The position numbers and the translations under genes were made by a program. 33,056 nt of DNA. Source: Candidatus Liminaster caballi. Lineage in GTDB: Bacteria; Bacteroidota; Bacteroidia; Bacteroidales; UBA3663. The notes beneath the pieces are model-generated. The model made no database searches, was not told the origin of the DNA, and saw only the letters and a program-made list of their open reading frames with translations. Below, in pieces: positions 25,516 to 33,019 of the stretch; positions within the stretch are counted from its first letter, which is position 1; each line of letters begins with the position of its first letter. The stretch lies in assembly GCA_018065085.1 (NCBI GenBank), contig JAGHUA010000056.1:1-33056 (forward strand), read 5' to 3'.

Positions 25516-26306
25516 ATAGAATAAATCAGTTATTTCAGAATCAGGAGGGCAAACTGCTCAGTATCTATTTCTGTGCAGGTGCTCCTACACTCGACGGCAC
25601 AGCCGACGTAATCCGTACGCTCGAACAGAAAGGCATCTCGATGATCGAGGTCGGTGTGCCATTCTCTGACCCTATGGCCGACGGCCCGGTCATCCAGGAT
25701 GCTGCCACCAAGGCTTTGCGCAACGGCATGTCGCTGCGACTCCTGTTTGATCAGCTCAAGGACATCCGTAAGCCTCAGGGCGACCGTCCTGCCGTTCAGA
25801 TTCCGCTCATCCTGATGGGCTATATGAATCCGGTCATGCAGTTCGGTTTCGAGAACTTCTGCAAGCGTTGCGTTGAGGTGGGCATCGACGGCATGATCCT
25901 TCCAGACCTTCCGTTCAAGGACTATATGGAGGACTATAAGCCTATTGCCGACCGTTATGATCTCCGCATCATCATGCTCATCACGCCCGAGACGTCAGAG
26001 GAGCGCATCCGCTTCATCGACGACAACACCGACGGCTTCATCTATATGGTCAGCTCGGCTGCCATCACCGGCGCACAGAAGGAGTTCAACGAGGCAAAGC
26101 AGGCTTATTTCAACAAGGTGCGCGACATGCACCTCAAGCACCCTACAATGATCGGATTTGGCATCAGCAATAAGCAGACGCTCGAATCTGCCCAAGCCAA
26201 TGCCAATGGTGCTATCATCGGTTCGAAGTTCGTTCAGTTGCTCGATGCTGCTGAGGGCGATGCCTCTGTTGCTATCGACCAGCTCTACGATGCGCTCAAG
26301 AAATAA
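25512..26306 (+). CDS. trpA: Tryptophan synthase alpha chain
   Basis: 264 residues. It cleaves indole-3-glycerol phosphate to indole and glyceraldehyde 3-phosphate and passes indole to TrpB. The catalytic pair is Glu46 (MIEVGVPFSDP) and Asp57 (MADGPVIQ). LILMGYMNPVMQFG, DGMILPDLPF and IYMVSSAAITGAQ match the conserved core, and GFGISNKQTL and GAIIGSKFVQ the phosphate-binding end. It is the last gene of the operon. A strong hairpin begins 25 bp after the stop. Confidence 0.97.
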   Translation: MNRINQLFQNQEGKLLSIYFCAGAPTLDGTADVIRTLEQKGISMIEVGVPFSDPMADGPVIQDAATKALRNGMSLRLLFDQLKDIRKPQGDRPAVQIPLILMGYMNPVMQFGFENFCKRCVEVGIDGMILPDLPFKDYMEDYKPIADRYDLRIIMLITPETSEERIRFIDDNTDGFIYMVSSAAITGAQKEFNEAKQAYFNKVRDMHLKHPTMIGFGISNKQTLESAQANANGAIIGSKFVQLLDAAEGDASVAIDQLYDALKK

Positions 26307-26331
26307 GCGACGGTAACTGTAAATATAGAAC

Positions 26332-26367
26332 AATCCCCCAGACATCCGGATGTGATGCTGGGGGATT
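26332..26367. terminator. Bidirectional terminator at the end of the trp operon
   Basis: AATCCCCCAG (26332-26341) and CTGGGGGATT (26358-26367) form a perfect 10-bp stem, and the loop contains the palindrome ACATCCGGATGT (26342-26353). It lies between trpA and a convergent gene whose stop is 2 bp away. The T-run is weak on both sides, so it may act partly as an mRNA 3' stabiliser. Confidence 0.8.
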
Positions 26368-26369
26368 TG

Positions 26370-27248
26370 TCATTGTTGCTCTGCCACAGGCGCTCTTCTC
26401 GGGCGGGCGAAGAGGATCGGGCCGCAGATCGTCTTTTGTGAGTAGTCGGCCAGGGCGCGGCTGATGTTGAGCTGTCCCTTGTCCTTCACGTCGCTTGCCC
26501 ACCAATAGACCGATGCCACGCCGATGATCTGTCCGATATACAGCCGTGCGCTGAGTGTCGAATACGTGCTGAAATTCTCTTCAGTCGAATATGTGATCTC
26601 ATAGGCGATGCTGTATGGCGTGTCGCTCGTGTCGAAATATCGGGTCTCGCCGTCCTTAATGAATCCGCGGGTCAGTTCCAGCTGCGTGCCTTTCGGCTGT
26701 ATGCCATCGTCCTTCTGGTTGCCGAAGAGAAACCACTCGGCTGTCTCAAGTCTCTCGTTGTCGCCTGTCTCTGCCCATCGGTTCTGGCTCATGGTCAGTT
26801 TCTCGTGAGGGGCTATCTTGGCGTATCGGCTTTTCTCCGCGTCACGGTCTTCCACATAGTACGTATATGGGTCACCTGCGCTCGGACGGCGCGTGCAGAA
26901 CGACAGATCCACATAGATTGCGGCATCCGTGTTGTTGGTCAGAGTGAGGTTGTATGCAGCCTTGTGATATTCGAAAGTGCCGTCAGGGAAAGTGTTGTGG
27001 CAGCATTCAAACGCCATGCTCAGGTCTTCGTTGGCCATGATGCTCTGCTTGTCGATGTGCATGATGGCAATTCCCTCGCTCGATGTCTCGTGGTTGGTCT
27101 CCACGCCTGGAGCCAGCTTGCAGTCGATGTTATATTGTGCAATGAGCTGATCGTTGTCGCTGCTTGCAGGCTTCTCAATCAGTCTGTTCTGAGCCAATCC
27201 GACTGCCGACAATGCCAGCAGGGTGGTGGTGATGATGGTCGTCTTCAT
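26370..27248 (-). CDS. Secreted protein of unknown function
   Basis: 292 residues from the ATG at 27248. The upstream in-frame extension lacks a sensible signal-peptide start, while this one gives MKTTIITTTLLALSAVGLAQ, a clean signal peptide. I recognise no family. The mature protein appears beta-rich: LTLTNNTDAAIYVDLSFCTRRP resembles an Ig-like strand pair, and YSIAYEITYSTEENFSTYSTLSARLYI (in part: YSIAYEITYSTEENF) looks like consecutive strands with a hydrophobic segment IGQIIGVASVYWW behind it. A likely -7 box (TAACTTTG, 27280-27273) lies just upstream, without a clear -33 partner. It converges on the trp operon and shares its terminator. Confidence 0.75.
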   Translation of the reverse strand: MKTTIITTTLLALSAVGLAQNRLIEKPASSDNDQLIAQYNIDCKLAPGVETNHETSSEGIAIMHIDKQSIMANEDLSMAFECCHNTFPDGTFEYHKAAYNLTLTNNTDAAIYVDLSFCTRRPSAGDPYTYYVEDRDAEKSRYAKIAPHEKLTMSQNRWAETGDNERLETAEWFLFGNQKDDGIQPKGTQLELTRGFIKDGETRYFDTSDTPYSIAYEITYSTEENFSTYSTLSARLYIGQIIGVASVYWWASDVKDKGQLNISRALADYSQKTICGPILFARPRRAPVAEQQ

Positions 27249-27371
27249 GTGTTTATTGTTGAATTGTGTTCGCAAAGTTATGCAATATTTTATTAAAATG
27301 CGTAATTTTGTGCCTCTTATTTAATATTACGGCACAGATTTTTACACTTATTTGCATTTTTTCAATATAAA

Positions 27372-27403
27372 TTTGGCGATTATCGAAATTATCTTTACCT
27401 TTG
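27372..27403 (+). promoter_or_regulatory. Putative promoter of the outer-membrane protein / MATE pair
   Basis: TTTG (27372-27375), 20 bp, TACCTTTG (27396-27403), a full match to the Bacteroidetes consensus, about 50 bp ahead of the start codon at 27452. Confidence 0.72.
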
Positions 27404-27451
27404 CGGCGTATAATAATACAATCGAATCATTAACTATTAACATTGTATGAT

Positions 27452-28360
27452 ATGAAGAAGATTATTCTCTCTCTCGTTGCCGTGGCCGTAGCTCTGACCG
27501 CAAGCGCACAGACCAAGAACATGAACGCATTCAAGAATGTAGGCATCGGTGTTGAGGCCGGTCTCATGGGTGCTGGTGTTGAAGTCTCTATGCCTGTTGT
27601 CTCAAATCACCTCGTACTCGTCCTGGGTTATAACTTCCCAAACATCAAGTATAGCACAGATATCTCGTTCGATGCAGGCGATCTCAACACCGAAATCGAC
27701 CGACTGAATGCCAGTGTCCGCGAGATCAATGCCTATGGCGCCGGTCTCTCTGAGGTTTCCAAGCTCAATGAGAACGAAGTGACTGTTTCTACCGATGCCA
27801 AGCTCAACTGGGGCAACTTCAAGGCAATGGTCGAGTACTATCCATCGTCTAAGAGCGGTTTCCACTTTACTCTTGGTGCCATGATTGGCAATGAGGAGTT
27901 CATCTCGCTCAACGGTGTGGCTGACGAATACACACAGGCTGCCTATACCTCGGCTCTCAAGCTTGAGTCTGAATATTCTGCATGGAAGAAGGCCAATGCC
28001 TCTACCATCCAGCAGTTCGGCCTTGACCTCCCTGAGACCAACATCAAGGGCTCTCTCCGCTACAACATCGATGAGACTTCATACGGCCTTGGCGACCGTT
28101 GTGCCGTTGATGCTGCCATCAAAATCCAGAAGGTTAAGCCATACTTCGGCATCGGTTTCGGTCGTGCCATCCCTAACAAGCGCGTAGGCTTCCAGTTCGA
28201 GATCGGTGCATGGTATCATGGCACTCCAAAGATTGAGAGCACCAACGAGCTCGACTTCTATGACGAGAACGCAGACGGCATTGAGGGTGTAGGTGATACA
28301 ATGAGCAAGATTCAGTTCTATCCACAGATGACCTTCCGTCTCACAGGTCGCATCTTCTAA
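27452..28360 (+). CDS. Putative outer-membrane beta-barrel protein
   Basis: 302 residues from the ATG at 27452, which gives the signal peptide MKKIILSLVAVAVALTASAQ; a TTG nine bases upstream is less likely. The mature part has alternating-pattern strands typical of 8- to 12-strand Bacteroidetes barrels (VGIGVEAGLMGAGVEVSMPV, HLVLVLGYNF, GFHFTLGAMIGNEEF, KVKPYFGIGFGRAIPN, GFQFEIGAWYHG) and ends in LTGRIF, with the terminal Phe recognised by the BAM complex. A charged, probably extracellular or helical insertion covers about 60-105. The specific family is not recognised. Its stop overlaps the MATE start by one base (TAATG), suggesting linked expression. Confidence 0.75.
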   Translation: MKKIILSLVAVAVALTASAQTKNMNAFKNVGIGVEAGLMGAGVEVSMPVVSNHLVLVLGYNFPNIKYSTDISFDAGDLNTEIDRLNASVREINAYGAGLSEVSKLNENEVTVSTDAKLNWGNFKAMVEYYPSSKSGFHFTLGAMIGNEEFISLNGVADEYTQAAYTSALKLESEYSAWKKANASTIQQFGLDLPETNIKGSLRYNIDETSYGLGDRCAVDAAIKIQKVKPYFGIGFGRAIPNKRVGFQFEIGAWYHGTPKIESTNELDFYDENADGIEGVGDTMSKIQFYPQMTFRLTGRIF

Positions 28361-29790
28361 TGACAGAAAGCCAGTTAAACGCCCAGGTGGCGTCACAATA
28401 TGGCGATGAACGCAGTAAGCAGTTGGCTACCCAACCGGTAAGCCGACTGCTTTTGCAATTTGCCACTCCGAGCATCATCGCCATGGCTGCCAGCAGCATC
28501 TATAACATCTGCGACAGCATCTTCATCGGTCAGGGAGTCAATTCCATGGCCATCGCCGGTCTTGCCATCACCTTTCCGCTCATGAACATCTCCTCGGCAT
28601 TTGGTGCCATGGCTGGCGTGGGCGGTGGAGCACAGGTGAGCGTTGCGATGGGCGAAGGCAACCGTCGCAAGGCGTTGATGATCTTTGGCAATGTCATCCG
28701 TCTCGACATCACCATCGGTCTTATACTGACGACGCTTGGCCTGATCTTCCTCGATCCGATCCTTCTTGCCTTTGGCGCCAGCGACGCAACCCTGCCGTAT
28801 GCCCGCGACTATATGCAGATCATCCTGGCGGGCAACATCATCACCCACACGTTCCTCGGCATGAACGATCAGCTCCGTGCCACGGGCAATCCGCGCCTTG
28901 CCATGCAGGGTCAGCTCATTGCCGTCATTGCCAACATCGTGCTCGATGCCCTGTTTATCTTTGGGTTCGGTTGGGGAATGCGCGGCGCTGCCCTTGCCAC
29001 CATTCTGGGTCAGGCTCTGGCGTGGGTCCATAACTTCCGCTATTTCCTCAATAAGGAGCATTTCGTACATTTCTCCAAGGAAGGTCTTATCTTCCGTCTC
29101 GACATCATACGCGAGATTCTTGCCATCGGCTTGAGTCCGTTCTGTGTCAATGTGTGTGCCTGCGTCGTGGTCATGCTCATCAATCGCGACCTTCTTCACT
29201 ATGGCGGCACGGATGGCGACACATACGTGGGTGTCTATGGCATCATCAATCGCATTGCGATGCTTGTGTTCATGTGCGTGCAGGGCTTCGCTCAGGGCAT
29301 GCAGCCTATTGTGGGCTTCAATCTCGGTGCGCGTCTGTTCCATCGTGTGCTCGGCACCCTGAAGTTCGCTTACGTCTGTGCCACGCTCATCACTACCTTC
29401 GGCTATCTCTTCATGGCAGTCTTTGCTGCTCCGCTGAGTCGTCTTTTCACCAGCGATCCGCTTATGATCCAGCTCTGTGCTCCGTCGCTTCGCACCATGC
29501 TCTGCATGTTGCCCATCGTCGGTGGACAGATGATCACCGGCACGTTCTTCCAGTCCATCCGTCAGGCCAGGAAGAGCATCTTTATCTCCACCACGCGCCA
29601 GATGCTTTTCCTCGTGCCGCTTCTCCTTTTCCTTCCCGACATTCTCATCGGTCTCGGCTACTCCGGCGTCGATGGCGTGTGGATTTCCTTCCCTATTGCC
29701 GACGTCCTCTCATGCACCCTTGCCGCTGCCTTCCTCTGGCATGCCGTAAGGAAGTTCCGCAAGCTCGCCGACAAGAGGTTGAATGATTAG
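28360..29790 (+). CDS. MATE-family multidrug/metabolite exporter
   Basis: 476 residues with about twelve hydrophobic helices in two homologous halves. The first half opens with FATPSIIAMAASSIYNICDSIFIGQ (in part: PSIIAMAASSIYNICDSIF), the usual MATE opening, and has GMNDQLRATGNPRLAM, a family-specific loop. The second half contains GINRIA-like YGIINRIAMLVFMCVQGFAQ and MQPIVGFNLGA, another strongly conserved MATE segment. MATE proteins export cationic drugs or metabolites by Na+ or H+ antiport across the inner membrane. The start codon overlaps the stop of the barrel-protein gene by one base. Downstream lies a 9-bp repeat array that also forms a strong inverted repeat. Confidence 0.95.
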   Translation: MTESQLNAQVASQYGDERSKQLATQPVSRLLLQFATPSIIAMAASSIYNICDSIFIGQGVNSMAIAGLAITFPLMNISSAFGAMAGVGGGAQVSVAMGEGNRRKALMIFGNVIRLDITIGLILTTLGLIFLDPILLAFGASDATLPYARDYMQIILAGNIITHTFLGMNDQLRATGNPRLAMQGQLIAVIANIVLDALFIFGFGWGMRGAALATILGQALAWVHNFRYFLNKEHFVHFSKEGLIFRLDIIREILAIGLSPFCVNVCACVVVMLINRDLLHYGGTDGDTYVGVYGIINRIAMLVFMCVQGFAQGMQPIVGFNLGARLFHRVLGTLKFAYVCATLITTFGYLFMAVFAAPLSRLFTSDPLMIQLCAPSLRTMLCMLPIVGGQMITGTFFQSIRQARKSIFISTTRQMLFLVPLLLFLPDILIGLGYSGVDGVWISFPIADVLSCTLAAAFLWHAVRKFRKLADKRLND

Positions 29791-29898
29791 GACAATTGGG
29801 CTAATTAGGCCAATTAGTCCAATTAGCCCAATTAGGCCAATTAGCCCAATTAGGCTTATTAGGCCAATCAGGCTTATTCGCCCAATTAGCCCAATAAT
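29791..29898. repeat. Twelve-unit 9-bp tandem repeat
   Basis: Twelve consecutive 9-bp units with consensus about GCCAATTAG (also CCCAATTAG, TCCAATTAG, GCTAATTAG, GCTTATTAG) run from the base after the MATE stop to just before the convergent lipoprotein gene. The first two or three bases of the unit vary most. Confidence 0.92.
29794..29833 (+). terminator. Inverted repeat inside the 9-bp array, possible terminator of the MATE gene
   Basis: AATTGGGCTAATT (29794-29806) is the exact reverse complement of AATTAGCCCAATT (29821-29833), giving a 13-bp stem with a 14-base loop. No T-run follows, so intrinsic termination is uncertain. It lies 3 bp after the MATE stop. Confidence 0.5.
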
Positions 29899-29927
29899 CT
29901 TCTTAGCCCAATAAAGTCTTTCTTGCC

Positions 29928-30440
29928 TTAGTCCTCCATCTCGATAGGAGTCAGGGCAAGTCTGTAGTCAGGGTTCTTGGCTTTGTACGACGTGTAGGTC
30001 AGGTAGATGAAGTTTTCGCGTGTGTCAATATACTGCGAGATGTCCCACCATGTGTGTTCGCCGTTCATGATGATGTTGTAACCTTCCGTGCCCTCAAATC
30101 CGCCGGACTCTACAATCCATGGCTTCTTGCGGTCGCGCTTGCAGCTGCCATAGAATCTTACCGGGTTGCCTCCTGTGTTCACGTCGGTGATGTAGAGCTG
30201 GGCAGTCTCCTCCTTGACGTCCAATGTCAGGCGGTACCTGGAGTCGGTCACCACGAACTCATAGACATAGACGTCCTTAAGCTCTGACTGCTGCTTTGCT
30301 GCTGGGGCTGCCTGTGTGGCGCTGACTGTCTGTGCTGCCTGCTGAGCTGCGTCTGGTTCTGACGACTGTTGCTGCTGGGTGTTCGACTGGCAGCCGAACA
30401 GCAGCGATGCCGATAATACTGCAAATAGGACTTTTTTCAT
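29928..30440 (-). CDS. Small lipoprotein of unknown function
   Basis: 170 residues from the ATG at 30440. The lipobox is LFGC (Cys17). A Gln/Ala/Ser-rich low-complexity linker (about 18-52) carries a C-terminal domain of about 115 residues. Visible features there are VYVYEFVVTDSRYRLTLDV, QLYITDVNTGGNPVRFYGSC, and a tryptophan-rich HTWWDISQYIDTRENFIYL, suggesting a compact beta-sheet domain. I recognise no family. The gene converges on the MATE gene and has an unusual leader with trinucleotide repeats (30459-30503); a weak -7 box (TATTTTTG, 30517-30510) lies upstream of them. Confidence 0.78.
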   Translation of the reverse strand: MKKVLFAVLSASLLFGCQSNTQQQQSSEPDAAQQAAQTVSATQAAPAAKQQSELKDVYVYEFVVTDSRYRLTLDVKEETAQLYITDVNTGGNPVRFYGSCKRDRKKPWIVESGGFEGTEGYNIIMNGEHTWWDISQYIDTRENFIYLTYTSYKAKNPDYRLALTPIEMED

Positions 30441-30458
30441 AGTTGTTTAGGTAATTAT

Positions 30459-30503
30459 TGATGATGATGATGATGTTGTTGTTGTTGTTGTTGCTGTTGT
30501 TTT
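30459..30503. repeat. Adjacent trinucleotide tracts in the leader of the lipoprotein gene
   Basis: About five TGA/GAT units (30459-30475) are followed by about eight TTG units with one CTG interruption (30476-30503). On the coding strand of the lipoprotein these are CAA and CAT runs located 19-63 bases before its ATG, between a weak -7 box and the start codon. Confidence 0.9.
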
Positions 30504-30623
30504 ATGCTGCAAAAATAAGCTATTTTTTCTAATCTTTGCCAATGATTGCCGATAAATTGCCGAAAACCGTTCCTTTGAAGCACATTTTTTCCCGATACAT
30601 ACCTATATTTAATAAATAATGTG

Positions 30624-30631
30624 TATCTTTG
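30624..30631 (+). promoter_or_regulatory. Possible -7 box of the PEGA/SUMF1 gene
   Basis: TATCTTTG is a consensus -7 box 32 bp ahead of the ATG at 30664. No TTTG is present 19-20 bp upstream, so the -33 element is missing or degenerate. Confidence 0.5.
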
Positions 30632-30663
30632 CGCGTCTAATAATCGATTATCATTGACTGTCC

Positions 30664-32829
30664 ATGATACGTACATTCCTCACTTCGTTGCTGATGATGC
30701 TGTGTGTGGCTTTGCATGCACAGATAGCCGTCGAGTCGTTCACCCCGCTTGAGAATGACCTTACGGCTATAATGAAAGAGACTCAGGTCATTGACTATAA
30801 CGACGACCCTTGTGCATTGATCAAGATTGAGACCACACAGACCGGCTTCACGTTCAATATGGGACGACTCCCGATCATGAAGACCGAGCAGCATGTGGGC
30901 GAGATCTGGGTGTATGTGATGTGGGGCGCCAACCGAATATCAATCTTCCATCAGCAGCTCGGCGTGCTGCGCGACTACAGTCTCGGCATGTCGGTGCAGA
31001 AAGGACGCACCTACCTGCTGAAGCTCACCACTGGCACGGTCGAGACCATAGTCCATGAGGCACGCGAGAAGACCGGCTGGCTGATCATCAATTCCGAGCC
31101 GCAGGGCGCCATGGTCTATGTGAACGAGGAATATGCAGGCAACACGCCGCTCACCGGCCTCAAGCAGAAATATGGCAAATACACCTATCGCCTTGAGCTT
31201 GCCAACTATCATAACTCGGCAGGCATGGTGCAGATCGATTCGCCGCGTGTGGAACTCAACATCCCGATGAAGCCTGCGTTCGGCAGCATCCGTGTGGAGA
31301 GTTCCGAGACGGGAGCCATGGTGCTTCTCGATGGCAAGCCAACGGGTTTCACCGCACCTTGCACACTCACCGAGGTGTCGTCGGGCATCCACGACATCAC
31401 AGTTCAGAAAGAAAAATATGCTCCTGAGCGCATCCGTGTTGAGGTCAGGGATGGCGAGACCGTTTCGGCGTCAGCCATGCTCACGGCTCGTTTTGCCCAG
31501 GTGGAGATCAATACTCTGCAGGACGCGCAGATCTTTATCGACGGAGCTTTGCGCAGCACGACGCGCTGTGTCGAGAATCTTATGGATGGCTATCACGACG
31601 TGGAGGTGCGTCTGGCTCATCACCGTTCGTCCTCGCGTCAGATTCAGGTCATTGCCGGCGAACCTCAGACCCTCACTCTCAACCCTACGCCAATCTACGG
31701 CTCGCTCGATGTGGTCAGCACACCTTATAATGCCGAGGTCAGCATCGACGGAAGGCCTGTGGGCCGCACTCCATTGAGCATCGATCAGCTTCTCGAAGGC
31801 GATCACACCGTGGTCTTCACTCTCGGCGGCTATGCGCCGGAGACAAAAATCATAAACGTCAGCGAGGGACAGTCGGCAAGCCTTTCTGCCACGCTGCAAA
31901 ATGGCCGTAATGTTACCGTCAGCGCCGAGCAGGCAAATGATCAGATTTATATCGATGACAATCTTGTCGGCTCGCATTCTTTCTCAGGTTCGCTTACCTT
32001 CGGCAGTCATACGGCATACGCTTTGCGCGGCGGCGAGAAGTCCTCAGTCCAAACTTTCAACGTCCAGCAGGGTGGTGCAGATCCTGCCGTGGCTCTTGCC
32101 TTCGGCCCACAGACTCAGACGTTCACTGTCAATGGCGTTTCGTTCAAGATGGTGGCTGTGAAGGGTGGCACATTCCAGATGGGAGCTACTCCTGAGCAGC
32201 AAGATGCTGATGACGACGAAAAGCCTGTCCATAGCGTCACCTTGTCAGACTATTGCATTGGCGAGACAGAGGTTACGCAGGCCTTGTGGAAGGCGGTGAT
32301 GGGCGAAACAGTAGAACAGATTGCAAAAAGAAATGGTTGGAATACGTTTGGTGTTGGAGATAATTACCCAATGTATGATGTTTCCTGGGATGATTGCCAG
32401 ACGTTCATAAAGAAGTTGAATCAGCTTACTGGAAAGAACTTCCGCCTGCCAACCGAGGCGGAATGGGAATATGCTGCGCGTGGCGGCAAGGAAAGCAAGG
32501 ACTATCAGTATTCTGGCAGCAATGATATTAATGCTGTTGCTTGGTACACTTCAAACTCTAATCGCAAGACACACGCAGTCAAGACCAAGCAGCCTAACGA
32601 ACTCGGTCTTTATGACATGAGTGGCAACGTTTGGGAGTGGTGTCAGGACTGGAAAGACAGTTACTCAAGCGGCTCGCAGACCAATCCGAAGGGTCCTGCC
32701 TCGGGCTCGTATCGTGTGTTCCGTGGTGGCAGTTGGTTCAACCACGCCGGGCTCTGCCGCGTAGCTAATCGCGGCAGGTCTGCGCCTGTCTTCCGAGACG
32801 GCGACCTCGGCCTCCGCCTCTCTCTTTAG
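30664..32829 (+). CDS. Secreted PEGA-repeat protein with C-terminal SUMF1/FGE-like domain
   Basis: 721 residues with a signal peptide ending near LHAQ (17-20). After an N-terminal domain of about 110 residues come four or five PEGA-type repeats (about 137-480), for example GWLIINSEPQGAMVYVNEEY, GSIRVESSETGAMVLLDGKP and GSLDVVSTPYNAEVSIDGRP. The SUMF1/formylglycine-generating-enzyme-like domain spans about 494-721: GGTFQMGA, ETEVTQALWKAVMG, RLPTEAEWEYAARGG, GLYDMSGNVWEWCQDW and RGGSW. Only one of the two FGE catalytic cysteines is matched (Cys698), so sulfatase maturation is unlikely. In many bacteria this fold serves as a C-type-lectin-like binding scaffold. PEGA repeats suggest cell-surface attachment. 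The last 32 codons have the features of a hypervariable region, described separately. Ligand unknown. Confidence 0.9.
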   Translation: MIRTFLTSLLMMLCVALHAQIAVESFTPLENDLTAIMKETQVIDYNDDPCALIKIETTQTGFTFNMGRLPIMKTEQHVGEIWVYVMWGANRISIFHQQLGVLRDYSLGMSVQKGRTYLLKLTTGTVETIVHEAREKTGWLIINSEPQGAMVYVNEEYAGNTPLTGLKQKYGKYTYRLELANYHNSAGMVQIDSPRVELNIPMKPAFGSIRVESSETGAMVLLDGKPTGFTAPCTLTEVSSGIHDITVQKEKYAPERIRVEVRDGETVSASAMLTARFAQVEINTLQDAQIFIDGALRSTTRCVENLMDGYHDVEVRLAHHRSSSRQIQVIAGEPQTLTLNPTPIYGSLDVVSTPYNAEVSIDGRPVGRTPLSIDQLLEGDHTVVFTLGGYAPETKIINVSEGQSASLSATLQNGRNVTVSAEQANDQIYIDDNLVGSHSFSGSLTFGSHTAYALRGGEKSSVQTFNVQQGGADPAVALAFGPQTQTFTVNGVSFKMVAVKGGTFQMGATPEQQDADDDEKPVHSVTLSDYCIGETEVTQALWKAVMGETVEQIAKRNGWNTFGVGDNYPMYDVSWDDCQTFIKKLNQLTGKNFRLPTEAEWEYAARGGKESKDYQYSGSNDINAVAWYTSNSNRKTHAVKTKQPNELGLYDMSGNVWEWCQDWKDSYSSGSQTNPKGPASGSYRVFRGGSWFNHAGLCRVANRGRSAPVFRDGDLGLRLSL
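32731..32826 (+). other. Candidate hypervariable (DGR variable-region-like) segment at the SUMF1 C-terminus
   Basis: Codons 690-721 follow the plan of DGR target ends: constant blocks GGSW, CRVANR, P, R, G and RL separated by short runs of unrelated residues. At the presumed variable positions twelve of about fifteen codons end in C (TTC, AAC, CAC, CTC, GGC, GTC, TTC, GAC, GGC, GAC, CTC, CTC), as expected if AAC codons in a template were randomised at their adenines. The segment is more GC-rich than the preceding part of the domain. No reverse transcriptase, Avd or template repeat lies in the window. Confidence 0.5.
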
Positions 32830-32869
32830 TTCTCTCCTAATAAAAAAAGAAAAATGAAATAAAAAGAAT

Positions 32870-32926
32870 AATGTCGGCATGGTGCTAAAAAGGCCGTAAA
32901 GGCCAAAAAAGCACCATGCCGGCATT
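32870..32926 (+). terminator. Large two-part hairpin after the PEGA/SUMF1 gene
   Basis: AATGTCGGCATGGTGCT (32870-32886) pairs with AGCACCATGCCGGCATT (32910-32926) over 17 bp with a single G-U. Inside, two A-runs flank a second stem GGCC-GTAAA-GGCC (32892-32904). No T-run follows. A terminator or mRNA-protecting structure is likeliest; a remnant of a small inverted-repeat element is an alternative. Confidence 0.75.
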
Positions 32927-32955
32927 CGCTCTGTCTTGGCTCCTCTTGATTCGGA

Positions 32956-33019
32956 AGATAAAGGAGATAAAGAAGATAAGGTAGATAAAGGAGATAAAGG
33001 AATATAAAGGAGATAAAGA
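32956..33019. repeat. 9-bp tandem repeat at the window end
   Basis: Seven units with consensus AGATAAAGG: 32956, 32965, 32974, 32983 and 32992 are 9 bp each, 33001 is a 10-bp variant, 33011 a final copy, then CGATA. The remaining bases to the window end show no gene. Confidence 0.88.

Noticed and set aside
28393..29343. 316-codon open frame on the minus strand
   Set aside because: Antisense to the clear MATE gene; His/Asp/Glu-rich composition is typical of an antisense shadow.
29791..29898. CRISPR array
   Set aside because: Units are contiguous 9-mers without spacers, and no cas genes are present; the same applies to the other arrays.
30664..32829. Complete DGR cassette in this window
   Set aside because: No reverse transcriptase, Avd-like gene or second copy of the variable segment was found on either strand.
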